Shown in pieces: positions 1-7,838 of a stretch of DNA of 64,000 bases (position 1 is the first letter of the stretch; each line of letters begins with the position of its first letter). Source of the stretch: Planctomycetales bacterium (GTDB lineage Bacteria; Planctomycetota; Planctomycetia; Isosphaerales; Isosphaeraceae); assembly GCA_027449865.1 (NCBI GenBank), contig DAIDKV010000206.1:62001-126000 (forward strand), given 5' to 3'. The position numbers and the translations under genes are program-made. The notes beneath the pieces are model-generated. The model had not been told where the DNA came from. It did no database searches and saw only the letters and a program-made list of their open reading frames with translations.

Positions 1-560
1 CCCCCTCCGAGAAAAAGTTCCGGCGCGGTGGCGATGACGCGCTCATCGACTCTCGAATCCCCGAATCGAGCCCTCTATGGCTGGTTCGGGATGGTTTTTT
101 ATTTTGTTAAACGGCTCTTAGGGGAAGACCGGGTGTCGTTCTCAGGTAGGGAAGCCGGGGGCCAGCCGCTTCATGCAAGTCTCTTGCCAGCAAAAGTTTG
201 GAGAAAATGACCCGTTTTCGTGATTGGACGATTGTCAAGAACGAAATGATCGCAGAGAATGTGCATGATTGCCCGAAAGAGTCGTACCCAGGGGTGGGTG
301 CGTGTGGCGATACCGTTGAGGGATCGTCGCTCGCTGGGATCATCGAAGCAAGATTGAGTGGAGCATGTTGCCCCACGAACCGGGATCGGGCCGGCCACGG
401 ACCGTACCGGACGTGATCGAGTCGATCACCGATCCTCGCCGATCCTAAAAGGGGATCCCGCCCATGCCAACGTCGGCGCATTCACGGCTGTCGCTGCTTC
501 CTCTGGCGCGACCGAGCCCGAACCACGCGGGACCATCCTCAGATCGCAAGGAGGTCTCCT
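1..560. other. No convincing gene upstream of the recombinase
   Basis: Only short overlapping frames are present and none has a recognisable protein, codon pattern or ribosome binding site. The stretch is less GC-rich than its surroundings around positions 95-260, which suggests intergenic or decayed DNA. No tRNA or terminator was seen. Confidence 0.5.
548..555 (+). promoter_or_regulatory. Strong Shine-Dalgarno deciding a GTG start
   Basis: AAGGAGGT lies 5 nt before the GTG at 561. The next in-frame ATG at 573 would be too far for this site, so the GTG is preferred. Confidence 0.65.
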
Positions 561-1445
561 GTGCATTCTTCCATGACCGATTTCTTGCAACACCTGCGGA
601 CCGAACGGCGATCGTCGCCGCACACTCTTCGATGCTACGAGGACGACCTGATTCAGTACGGGGCGTTCCTGGCCGAGACATTCGGAGAAGGCGAGGATCC
701 CTCGGCCTCGGGGCCCTCGCGGCTCCGAAGGTACTCGGCGTGGCTGGCGAGCCGAGGTTACGCGCCGAGCACGATCGCACGCCGCCTTGCAAGCTTGCGA
801 TCGTATTTTCGCTTTTTGAGACGGCGGGGCGTGGTCACGTCGGATCCAGCGGCCGGGTTGAGGAACCCCAAGCAGGCCAGGCGTTTACCTCGCTTGCTCC
901 GAGTCGACGAGGTGATCCGGCTCCTGGACACCGTGCCCGTCGACACCCCGGCCGGGGTGCGCGACCGCGCGATGCTGGAGACCCTCTACGGCGGCGGCCT
1001 GCGCGTCAGCGAGCTGGTTGGGCTCGACCTGGCCGACCTGGACCTGGAGAGCGAACTGGTCCGGGTTCGGGGGAAGGGTCGTCGCGAGCGGCTCAGCCCC
1101 ATCGGCCAAATGGCCAACGCATGGATCCGACGATGGATTCCCATCCGCAAACCGAAGGCGCCACGAGAGCCGGCCCTTTTTCTGAATCAGCGGGGAACTC
1201 GGCTGACGGCCCGAAGTGTCGGCCGGCTCCTGGAGCAGCATCTCGCTCGGGCCGGGCTCGCGGATGCGGCCAGCCCGCACACCTTGCGGCACAGCTTCGC
1301 CACTCACCTGCTCGACAGCGGGGCCGACCTCCGGAGCGTCCAGGAATTGCTCGGTCACCGCAAATTGACCACAACCCAGATCTACACCCACGTCACACAG
1401 GACCGAATTCTCGATATTTATCATGAGACCCATCCGAGAGCCTGA
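561..1445 (+). CDS. xerC: Tyrosine recombinase, XerC/XerD type
   Basis: This is a site-specific DNA recombinase of the Xer family, which normally resolves chromosome dimers with a partner at dif. It is 294 residues, the usual Xer length. A SAM-like core-binding domain covers roughly residues 1-95 and the catalytic domain the rest. The catalytic set is complete: Arg148 (GGLRVSEL), Lys172 (VRGKGRRER), His240 and Arg243 (HTLRHSF), His266 (LLGHRKL) and nucleophile Tyr275 (TQIYTHV). It stands alone, without phage or transposon genes beside it, which fits a housekeeping enzyme. XerC and XerD cannot be told apart from this sequence alone. Confidence 0.9.
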   Translation: MHSSMTDFLQHLRTERRSSPHTLRCYEDDLIQYGAFLAETFGEGEDPSASGPSRLRRYSAWLASRGYAPSTIARRLASLRSYFRFLRRRGVVTSDPAAGLRNPKQARRLPRLLRVDEVIRLLDTVPVDTPAGVRDRAMLETLYGGGLRVSELVGLDLADLDLESELVRVRGKGRRERLSPIGQMANAWIRRWIPIRKPKAPREPALFLNQRGTRLTARSVGRLLEQHLARAGLADAASPHTLRHSFATHLLDSGADLRSVQELLGHRKLTTTQIYTHVTQDRILDIYHETHPRA

Positions 1446-1968
1446 GGCGATGTCGACGGGCGAGGCCGCGACCCGCCTCGGATCCGATGAGTCGACACAG
1501 CCGTTCCGTCCCAATGGGCTTCGTCCCAACGTCCCGGCGCGGGGACCGTCTCGTTCGCTAGCTCCGGATCTTCGCGAGGATTCCCTCTGCTTCTCCTGAT
1601 TTCGACCTCATACCAATTTCTGCCTGATCGGGCTTCGGAGCGGCCCGAAACCTGACCTCCCGGCGCCTCGCAGGAAGCCGCAAACCTCACCATGTTCTTT
1701 GACGGCGTTGCTTTTGTGACATACACGTTTCAACAGGACGACATCGACTGCCCGCACGCCACGCGACCCACGACGAGGGGGTCAAAGGCCCGGCGGGATT
1801 CAGGGGCCGGTCGGGCCATCGCATCGCGATGGCCTGCCGGCGGGGCCGTGACGGGTTCGTCGCCGCGCCTTCCAGGCGCTCCGTCTCGAAGTTGCCCCTC
1901 CACTCCTTTCAGGGAGGACGGACCGGCCTCGTGCCGTGGCACGGGCATTTGTCGCGAGACCGACTTCC
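1446..1968. other. Intergenic leader before the AAA+/Fis regulator
   Basis: No gene is supported. A possible sigma70-like promoter (TTGACG, 17-nt spacer, TACACG) sits at 1699-1727. A small perfect palindrome, CGTGCC-GT-GGCACG, lies at 1930-1943 just before the regulator's start. Neither is strong evidence alone. Confidence 0.3.
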
Positions 1969-3744
1969 ATGCATAAGCTGCGCATCCTGATCCTTTACCC
2001 CGACCCGGCGGGACTCGCCCTGTTGACCTCGATGTTGAAGTCGCTCGGCTACGGCATTGAGGAAGCGACCAACGATCGTGTGGCCGTCCGCCTGATGGAA
2101 CGGGATCAAATTGACCTGGTCCTCGCCGGGGTCGATCCCGCGGACGGCGACGCCCTGGAGTTGCTGACCTACGTCCGGCGCAAGCACCGAGAAGTTCCCG
2201 TCGTATTGCTCTTTCCCCGGCTTCATCCCGAGCGGGCCAAGGAGGCCCTTCGGCTCGGCGCCATGGCCGTCCTGAAGTATCCCGTACCGGCCGCCGAACT
2301 CCGGGCCGCGGTCCTCCAGGCCCTCGAACGTTGCGAGGCCCAGGTCGGTGAATCGACCGGTTCGGCCGGCTCGCCTTCGCCCTCGACGGGCTCGACCGGT
2401 TCGCTCACGCCGCCCCCCTCCGCGCTTTCCGTGCCGATGCCGATGAACGCGACGGCCACCGGCACCATGGCCAGCCGAACCTCCGGCCTGATCGGGATGC
2501 CCGCAACCGGAATGGCCTCCTCCGTCTCCTTCCCCTCCGTCGGCTCGCGGGCGGGCGGCTCGAACGAGGCCGTCCCGACCGTCGCGGGGATGGTCGGACC
2601 CTCCGGCGGATCCCTCGCCATGTCGGCCCCCGCTTCGTCGCCGATCACCGGCCCACGGCTCGACGTCCTGGTCCGCGAACTCGGACTGCTCGGCAACGAC
2701 CCGGCATGGCGACAGGTCATCGAACTGGCCGCCACCATCGCCGCGACTCGCTCCCCCGTCCTCATCGCCGGCGAACCAGGATCAGGCAAAAGTCAGCTCG
2801 CCCGGCTGATCCACGCGATGACCCACCCCGGCGACCGCCCCTTCATTACCTGCGAGGCCGCGGCCCTCGCCGAGGAACTCGCTCCACCCGAACCCATCGA
2901 CGAAATTGACCACGATCACGACGACGACGAAACCGACGACGAAACCGATGACGACGACGTGAACGGGACCGAGCCGCCGACGGCCTCGCATTCCTCAACG
3001 GCCGCCGACTCGGCCCTCCTCTGGGCGGGACGGATCAACCTCGCCCGAGGCGGTAGCCTCTTCATCCACGATGTCGCCGATCTTCCCATCCCGCTTCAGC
3101 TCCTGCTCCTGCGAGACCTCCAGTTTCGCGACTATGGCGCTGTCTCCGGCTATCCGCCCCCCGGCGGCGATGTCCGATTTATCATGGCCTCCTCCCAAAA
3201 CATGCCCGCACTCATCGAGCAGGGGCGGTTCCGGCAAGAGCTTTTCCACCGGATCAGTGTCGTCGTCCTGACGCCGCCACCCCTCCGGCACCGAGGAACC
3301 GACATCGAGTTGCTCGCGGAGGCTTTCCGCGAGCGCTATGCCCAGGAGTTCCGCAAGAACGTCAACGGTTTCAACCGAGACGCCCTCGACATCCTCCAGC
3401 GACACGACTGGCCCGGAAACGTCCGCGAGCTTGAGGCCGCCATCCAGCGCGCCGTCGCGCTTTGCTCCGGACCGCGAATCTCCTCGCACCACCTGGCGCC
3501 GATCCTCAATCACCACCGCCAGGCCCGCGCCGCCGGCACCTCGCGACCTCATCTCCCGATGGGCATCCGACCCCTCAAGGAAGCCCTCGAAGACCCCGAA
3601 AAGCGGATCATCATCCAGGCGCTCCAGGCCTTTAACTGGAACCGCCAGGAAACCGCCCGCGTCCTCGATATCAACCGCACCACCCTCTACAAGAAGATGA
3701 AAAAATACGGCCTGCTCATCGACGAGCCGATGTGGGTGGAGTGA
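1969..3744 (+). CDS. AAA+/Fis-family regulator with degenerate receiver and no sigma54 contact loop
   Basis: The protein has 591 residues from the ATG at 1969; an upstream in-frame GTG at 1936 would add 11 unlikely residues. It has the layout of an NtrC-like activator: receiver (about 1-125), Ser/Gly/Pro-rich linker (125-225), AAA+ core (230-500) and a C-terminal Fis helix-turn-helix (about 550-587). The receiver has Gly54 where the phosphorylated Asp should be, though Lys103 remains. Walker A is intact (GEPGSGKS, 268-275). The region that should hold the GAFTGA loop is replaced by an acidic stretch (309-330, mainly D/E), and Walker B reads SLFIHDVADLP instead of the usual LFLDEI form. The arginine-finger region (GRFRQELFHR) is kept. 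It is probably a DNA-binding regulator that no longer activates sigma54 polymerase (inference). Confidence 0.8.
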   Translation: MHKLRILILYPDPAGLALLTSMLKSLGYGIEEATNDRVAVRLMERDQIDLVLAGVDPADGDALELLTYVRRKHREVPVVLLFPRLHPERAKEALRLGAMAVLKYPVPAAELRAAVLQALERCEAQVGESTGSAGSPSPSTGSTGSLTPPPSALSVPMPMNATATGTMASRTSGLIGMPATGMASSVSFPSVGSRAGGSNEAVPTVAGMVGPSGGSLAMSAPASSPITGPRLDVLVRELGLLGNDPAWRQVIELAATIAATRSPVLIAGEPGSGKSQLARLIHAMTHPGDRPFITCEAAALAEELAPPEPIDEIDHDHDDDETDDETDDDDVNGTEPPTASHSSTAADSALLWAGRINLARGGSLFIHDVADLPIPLQLLLLRDLQFRDYGAVSGYPPPGGDVRFIMASSQNMPALIEQGRFRQELFHRISVVVLTPPPLRHRGTDIELLAEAFRERYAQEFRKNVNGFNRDALDILQRHDWPGNVRELEAAIQRAVALCSGPRISSHHLAPILNHHRQARAAGTSRPHLPMGIRPLKEALEDPEKRIIIQALQAFNWNRQETARVLDINRTTLYKKMKKYGLLIDEPMWVE

Positions 3745-3750
3745 GGGGGA

Positions 3751-3778
3751 GTTTTCAGTTTTCGGTTTTCAGTTTTCA
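3751..3778 (+). repeat. Heptad array 1a, (GTTTTCA)n
   Basis: Four head-to-tail 7-bp units (three GTTTTCA, one GTTTTCG) start 7 nt after the regulator's stop codon. The array is AT-rich in a GC-rich genome and is the inverted partner of the array at 3926-3946. Confidence 0.85.
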
Positions 3779-3814
3779 GTATGGGACCGACGTGCCAGCC
3801 GGTGAACATACCAG

Positions 3815-3851
3815 TTCCCTCGTATTTGGCTCTGGCGGAACACCGAGGGAA
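3815..3851. repeat. Short inverted repeat inside the array pair
   Basis: TTCCCTCG (3815-3822) and CGAGGGAA (3844-3851) form a perfect 8-bp stem with a 21-nt loop, between the two inverted heptad arrays and the two convergent genes. Confidence 0.5.
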
Positions 3852-3925
3852 TGACACCTCGGGGGTCTTCGGGCGAAAGAACCTACGTCCTGCCAGCGCT
3901 GAGCTGAAGGCCAGTCGTCCTACCA

Positions 3926-3946
3926 ACTGAAAACTGAAAACTGAAA
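3926..3946 (+). repeat. Heptad array 1b, (ACTGAAA)n, inverted partner
   Basis: Three ACTGAAA units end 8 nt before the 3' end of ilvB. With 3748-3773 they form a 26-bp inverted repeat that is perfect except for one position, which could still pair as G-U in RNA. The loop is about 150 nt. A role as a two-way terminator between convergent genes is possible. Confidence 0.8.
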
Positions 3947-3954
3947 ACTCCGTC

Positions 3955-5730
3955 CTACTGCTTGATGATATCCCGAACCGTCCCGCCGGCGGGGATCATG
4001 GGGAGGACGTGCTCCTGGTAGGGGACCAGAACATCCAGGACATAGGGTCCGGGGTGGGCGATCATTTCCTTGAGGGCGTCCTCGACCTCGGCCTTGTCAC
4101 GGACCTGGCGGGCGGTGACACCGAAGCCCCGCGCGATCTGGACGAAGTCGGGGTAGGTGATTTCGGGCAGGGCCCCCTCGCCCTGGCCGATGGCCTCGGG
4201 GTGATCGATGGGACCGAGGTAGGTGTGGGCGCGGTTGCCGGCGTGGAACCGGTCCTCCCACTGAACGACCATGCCAAGGTGCTGATTGTTCAGGACGATC
4301 ATCTTGACGGGCAGATTCTCGCAGTAGAGCGTCGCCAGTTCCTGGATGTTCATGACGAAGCTGCCGTCGCCGTCGATATCGACCACCAGCTTGTCGGGGA
4401 AGGCGGCCTGGGCGCCCATCGCGGCGGGAAGTCCGTAGCCCATCGAGCCGAGTCCGCCCGAGGAGATCCAGGTCCGCGGGTACTTGAACCGCGTCCACTG
4501 CGCGGCCCACATCTGATGCTGGCCGACGCCGGTGGTCATGATGAACTCGCCGCCGGTCAACTCCGAGAACTTCTCGATGACATACTGCGGCATGATCAGA
4601 TCGTCGCGACGGTCATACGTCATCGGCTCGGTGGCACGCCACTCGTCGACCTGCTTGTGCCACTCCCGCCAGTCGCCGGCGACCACCTTCGGGTTGATCG
4701 CCTCGAGGAACGACCGGACGTCGGCATGCACCGGAATGTGGGCGAACTTGTTCTTGTTGATCTCGGAGGCGTCGATATCCACGTGGACGATCCGGCCGTG
4801 CTTGGCGAACTCGCTGAGCTTGCCGGTGACCCGGTCGTCGAACCGAACGCCGAAGGCGAGAAGGAGATCGGCCTCGTTGACGGCGTAGTTCGCGTAGACG
4901 GTCCCGTGCATCCCCAGCATGTTGAGCGAGAGATAATGGTCGCTGGGGATGGCGCCCAGGCCGTGGACGGTCATGGCGACCGGGATGCCGGTCTTCGCGG
5001 CGAACTCGTGGAGCGCCTCGGCGCCGTCGGAGGCGATCACGCCGCCGCCGCAATAGATGATCGGCTTGCGGCTGGCCTTGATCGCGGCCAGCACCTCCTC
5101 GACCTTGCGGGGGTCGGGCGGAGCGGGAAGGCGATAGCCGGGAAGGTCCATCGCGACCTCATAATCGGGGTCGGTGACGATCGTGTTCTGAACGTCCTTG
5201 GGAATATCGATCAGAACCGGGCCGGGCCGGCCGGTGCTCGCCAGGTGGAACGCCTCCTTCACGACCCGGGCGAGATCCCTCGCGTGCGAGACCAGATAAT
5301 GATGCTTGGTGATCGCCCGGGAGACCTCGACCATCGGGGTCTCCTGGAAGGCGTCGGTACCGATCACGTGCGTCGGCACCTGACCGGTGATCGCCACCAG
5401 TGGGACCGAGTCGAGCTTGGCGTCGGCCAGGCCGGTCACCAGGTTGAGCGCACCCGGGCCGGAGGTCGCCATCACCACGCCCGGCTTCCCAGTCGCGCGG
5501 GCGTAGCCCTCGGCGGCGAAAATGCCCCCCTGCTCGTGCCGCGGGAGGATCGTCCGGATCCGGTCGCGATACCGGGTGAGCGCCTGGTGCATCGGCATGC
5601 TGGCGCCGCCGGGGTAAGCGAAAACAACCTCGACCCCGTGCCGGGCCAGCGACTCGACCAGCACGTCGGCCCCGGTGGTCGGTTGGGAAGCGGTCCTCGT
5701 CGACGTCCGACGGTCATCGATGGCGGCCAC
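3955..5730 (-). CDS. ilvB: Acetolactate synthase, large (catalytic) subunit
   Basis: This thiamine-diphosphate enzyme condenses two pyruvates, or pyruvate with 2-oxobutyrate, as the first common step of branched-chain amino acid synthesis. The 591-residue length is typical. The catalytic glutamate is Glu66 in RHEQGG, followed by [10 protein letters not shown] and TSGPGALN. The ThDP/Mg-binding motif GDGSF with its downstream Asn lies in the C-terminal third. The N-terminal 20 residues are a short unconserved extension. No small subunit (ilvN) or ketol-acid reductoisomerase (ilvC) lies alongside, so the pathway genes are dispersed. A possible promoter lies 120-149 nt upstream. Confidence 0.95.
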   Translation of the reverse strand: MAAIDDRRTSTRTASQPTTGADVLVESLARHGVEVVFAYPGGASMPMHQALTRYRDRIRTILPRHEQGGIFAAEGYARATGKPGVVMATSGPGALNLVTGLADAKLDSVPLVAITGQVPTHVIGTDAFQETPMVEVSRAITKHHYLVSHARDLARVVKEAFHLASTGRPGPVLIDIPKDVQNTIVTDPDYEVAMDLPGYRLPAPPDPRKVEEVLAAIKASRKPIIYCGGGVIASDGAEALHEFAAKTGIPVAMTVHGLGAIPSDHYLSLNMLGMHGTVYANYAVNEADLLLAFGVRFDDRVTGKLSEFAKHGRIVHVDIDASEINKNKFAHIPVHADVRSFLEAINPKVVAGDWREWHKQVDEWRATEPMTYDRRDDLIMPQYVIEKFSELTGGEFIMTTGVGQHQMWAAQWTRFKYPRTWISSGGLGSMGYGLPAAMGAQAAFPDKLVVDIDGDGSFVMNIQELATLYCENLPVKMIVLNNQHLGMVVQWEDRFHAGNRAHTYLGPIDHPEAIGQGEGALPEITYPDFVQIARGFGVTARQVRDKAEVEDALKEMIAHPGPYVLDVLVPYQEHVLPMIPAGGTVRDIIKQ

Positions 5731-5849
5731 GGCTGATCCTCTCTCGTACTCGACTCTTCACTTCTCGACGCATCCGGCCCGATCCCGCAAAAACGCTTCG
5801 GAGACGGGACGGGCGACATCCTCTCGTATCGGTCACCGATCCGTAGGTG

Positions 5850-5879
5850 ATTGTACCGGCTCGGTCCATTGATCCACAA
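5850..5879 (-). promoter_or_regulatory. Possible sigma70-type promoter for ilvB
   Basis: On the minus strand TTGTGG is followed after 18 nt by TACAAT, about 120 nt before the ilvB start. The -10 hexamer matches consensus at five of six positions; the -35 is weak. Confidence 0.35.
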
Positions 5880-5925
5880 TCCGACGCGGCGACTCCCCCG
5901 CGGGTTCGCCCACTCCTCGCTCCGC

Positions 5926-6234
5926 TCAGCTCGACATCGGCTCCTTCACCGACCGAAGGAAGTGCGGGCCCTTCCCTTGCGCCTTGAGCTTCGCGACCAG
6001 CGCCTCGGCGTCGGCCTTGTCGGGGTAGTCGAACGTGGCGACCGTCCGGCCGCCGACATCGCAAACGGCCCAGACGACCCGCATCCGGGCCGTCGGCGCC
6101 GGCTTCGGCCGCCGCTCCGACTCCGACCGGGGCCGCGACGATCGCGAAGCTGTCTCGGGATCCTTGATCCCCATCGCCTCGGCCGCCTCGGCCGCGGCCC
6201 GCAGTTCCCTGCGATTCAGGGGGCGTCTTGCCAT
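5926..6234 (-). CDS. Conserved-looking small protein of unknown function
   Basis: I do not recognise a family. The start chosen (MARRPLNRRE...) gives 102 residues; the frame runs on upstream, but there it only translates the AT-rich heptad array. The N-terminal half (about 1-50) is basic and low complexity. The C-terminal half (about 50-95) looks like a compact alpha/beta domain, MRVVWAVCDVGGRTVATFDY followed by a helix rich in Ala and Lys. No signal peptide or membrane segment is visible. The heptad array 6241-6275 lies immediately before the start codon, where its ribosome binding site should be. Confidence 0.6.
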   Translation of the reverse strand: MARRPLNRRELRAAAEAAEAMGIKDPETASRSSRPRSESERRPKPAPTARMRVVWAVCDVGGRTVATFDYPDKADAEALVAKLKAQGKGPHFLRSVKEPMSS

Positions 6235-6240
6235 GAGTTT

Positions 6241-6275
6241 GTTCCTGGTAATTGGTAATTTGTTCCTGGTAATTC
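6241..6275 (+). repeat. Heptad array 2a, GT-starting units
   Basis: Five consecutive 7-bp units, each starting with GT, occupy these 35 bases: GTTCCTG twice, and GTAATTG, GTAATTT and GTAATTC once each. The array begins 6 nt upstream of the small gene's start codon, so it probably forms its 5' leader. An AC-starting array in inverse orientation follows at 6326-6346. Confidence 0.8.
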
Positions 6276-6325
6276 GCCGGGGACCGCGCCCCGGCGCGAG
6301 CCGAAACCGCAGTCGGCCCCCCGAT

Positions 6326-6346
6326 ACCAATCACGAATGACCAATA
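6326..6346 (+). repeat. Heptad array 2b, inverse orientation
   Basis: Three units (ACCAATC, ACGAATG, ACCAATA) form an array whose reverse complement resembles array 2a. It overlaps the last codons and the stop of the GNAT gene, whose C-terminus is therefore written by the repeat. Confidence 0.7.
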
Positions 6347-7308
6347 ACTCCCTTACGATACAGGATCGCCTGGTCGAACGGGGCGAATCCAAGGGAACTA
6401 TAAAGCGCCAGGGCGGGCTCGTTCTCGGCGGAGGTCTGAACTTCCACGCGATGGACGAGATTGGTCCGGGCGCGCCGGAGGATCTCGCCGATGAGGAAGC
6501 GGGCGTAGCCCTTCCGGCGATGTTCCTCGGGAACCCGCACGTCGATCAGTCCCGACCGGATCAGGCCGTCCTCCCTCCCGAACCATCGCATTTCCCAGAC
6601 CGAGGCGCTGGCCAGAAGGTCGCCGCTGGTTCGGGCGACGAGGCGGGCGTCGGTGAGGGGGAACTCGCCGATGGCGAGGTTCTGCCACCAGTGGGGCGGC
6701 ATGGCGTCCTCGACGAATTCGGCCTGGGCCTGGCGGCGGATCAGCGGGGTCCGGGGGTCGCGGATCTCGGGCCGGGCCAGGTCGAGCTCGAGCAGTACGG
6801 TCGAGGCGGCGGGGGTATATCCGCGGGCGATCGCGGCCCGGTGGAAAACGGAATGACCCGAGACGATCCCCGATCCCTCGCTCCCGCCGTGAATCCCCCA
6901 GTAGAACGGGTTCAGCGGGAAGAGCGAGCCGCCGTAGAAAACCTGGGCGCCACCCGTTCGAAGGTAGTCCTCGGCGGCGGCGAGCAGGTCCACGGCCAGC
7001 GCTTCCTCGTCGGCGCCGGGCTCGACGAGAAGCATGGCGACGGTGCCCACCTCGTGCGAAAGCTGATACGGCCGGTCGGCGGCGACCGGAACATCGGGCC
7101 CGAACCCGGCGTGCGCGTAGCCGACGATCCGCCCCTCGCGCTCGGCGACGATCAGCCCGGCCGGGTCGAACAGCACCCGACCGAAAACGTGGGCGTCCAG
7201 CTCGTGAACCCGAAGCGCACGCGCGGCCGAGCCCCGGGGCGCCGACAGGTTCCAGAGCCGCGTGAGCGCGGGCGGATCAGAGTTGCGGAACGGTCGAAAT
7301 CGCGTCAA
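6331..7308 (-). CDS. GNAT-family N-acetyltransferase, probably two-domain
   Basis: The frame is open to 7479, but that would overlap the Rieske gene (stop at 7356). The likely start is the TTG at 7308 (TRFRPFRNSDPPALTRLWN), giving 325 residues; no clear ribosome binding site was seen, so the start is uncertain. An N-terminal GNAT-like half includes REGRIVGYAHAGFG. The C-terminal half carries the acetyl-CoA pyrophosphate loop, VPEEHRRKGYARFLIGEI, and the usual late strand (ALALYSSLGF). The substrate cannot be deduced. The extreme C-terminus (VIGHS) is encoded by heptad array 2b, suggesting that the array grew into the gene's end or displaced the original stop. Confidence 0.75.
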   Translation of the reverse strand: MTRFRPFRNSDPPALTRLWNLSAPRGSAARALRVHELDAHVFGRVLFDPAGLIVAEREGRIVGYAHAGFGPDVPVAADRPYQLSHEVGTVAMLLVEPGADEEALAVDLLAAAEDYLRTGGAQVFYGGSLFPLNPFYWGIHGGSEGSGIVSGHSVFHRAAIARGYTPAASTVLLELDLARPEIRDPRTPLIRRQAQAEFVEDAMPPHWWQNLAIGEFPLTDARLVARTSGDLLASASVWEMRWFGREDGLIRSGLIDVRVPEEHRRKGYARFLIGEILRRARTNLVHRVEVQTSAENEPALALYSSLGFAPFDQAILYRKGVIGHS

Positions 7309-7355
7309 GATTTGAGATCGCCACGGTCCATGCCCGTCGAGCCGGCTCGCGACGT

Positions 7356-7664
7356 TCAGGGCACGGCCACGAGGATATCGTCCCCCTCGACCTTCACCTC
7401 GAAGACTTCCAGCTTGATCTTCGAGCCCAGCGGCGTCTTGCCCGAGCAAACGTCGAATTGCCAGCCGTGCCAGGGACACGTGACGACCGTCCCCGAGAGC
7501 GCCCCATCGGCCAGCGTACCCCCTTGATGAGGGCAGATCCCGTCGATCACCGAGATCACGCCATCGGCGTTGAACAACGCATAAACCCGGCCCTCGTGCT
7601 CGACCTCCTTGGCGGCGCCCGGTGGCAGTTCGTCCCGGGTCGCCATCTTCACGAAACGCGGCAT
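7356..7664 (-). CDS. Rieske [2Fe-2S] ferredoxin-like protein
   Basis: This small soluble electron carrier has 102 residues, the length of dioxygenase-type or NirD-type Rieske ferredoxins. Cluster ligands are complete: Cys44 and His46 (CPHQGG), Cys63 and His66 (CPWHGW). There is no signal peptide or membrane anchor, so it should act in the cytoplasm. It precedes the acetyltransferase on the same strand, 47 nt apart. No oxygenase or reductase partner is adjacent, so the redox partner is unknown. Confidence 0.9.
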   Translation of the reverse strand: MPRFVKMATRDELPPGAAKEVEHEGRVYALFNADGVISVIDGICPHQGGTLADGALSGTVVTCPWHGWQFDVCSGKTPLGSKIKLEVFEVKVEGDDILVAVP

Positions 7665-7838
7665 CGGATCACTCCGCTCCCTTGCCTTCTTCGGCCGTTC
7701 GGCTCACCCGCTCTTTGAGATCCCTCAGTGTAACACACGCCCCCCGTTCTCCTCAAACGGAAGACTCGAAACTCCAACCTCTCGGCCACTCCACCCGGGA
7801 ATACAATACCGGCAACACGGTGGGAGGAGAGCGAGCGG

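Noticed and set aside
4009-5736. 575-residue plus-strand frame opposite ilvB
   Set aside because: It is a mirror of ilvB in high-GC DNA: Val/Gly/Asp-rich with no domain, while the minus strand carries a complete ilvB.
6331-7479. Longer GNAT protein starting at 7479
   Set aside because: It would overlap the Rieske gene by more than 120 nt, and the extra N-terminus has no conserved look.
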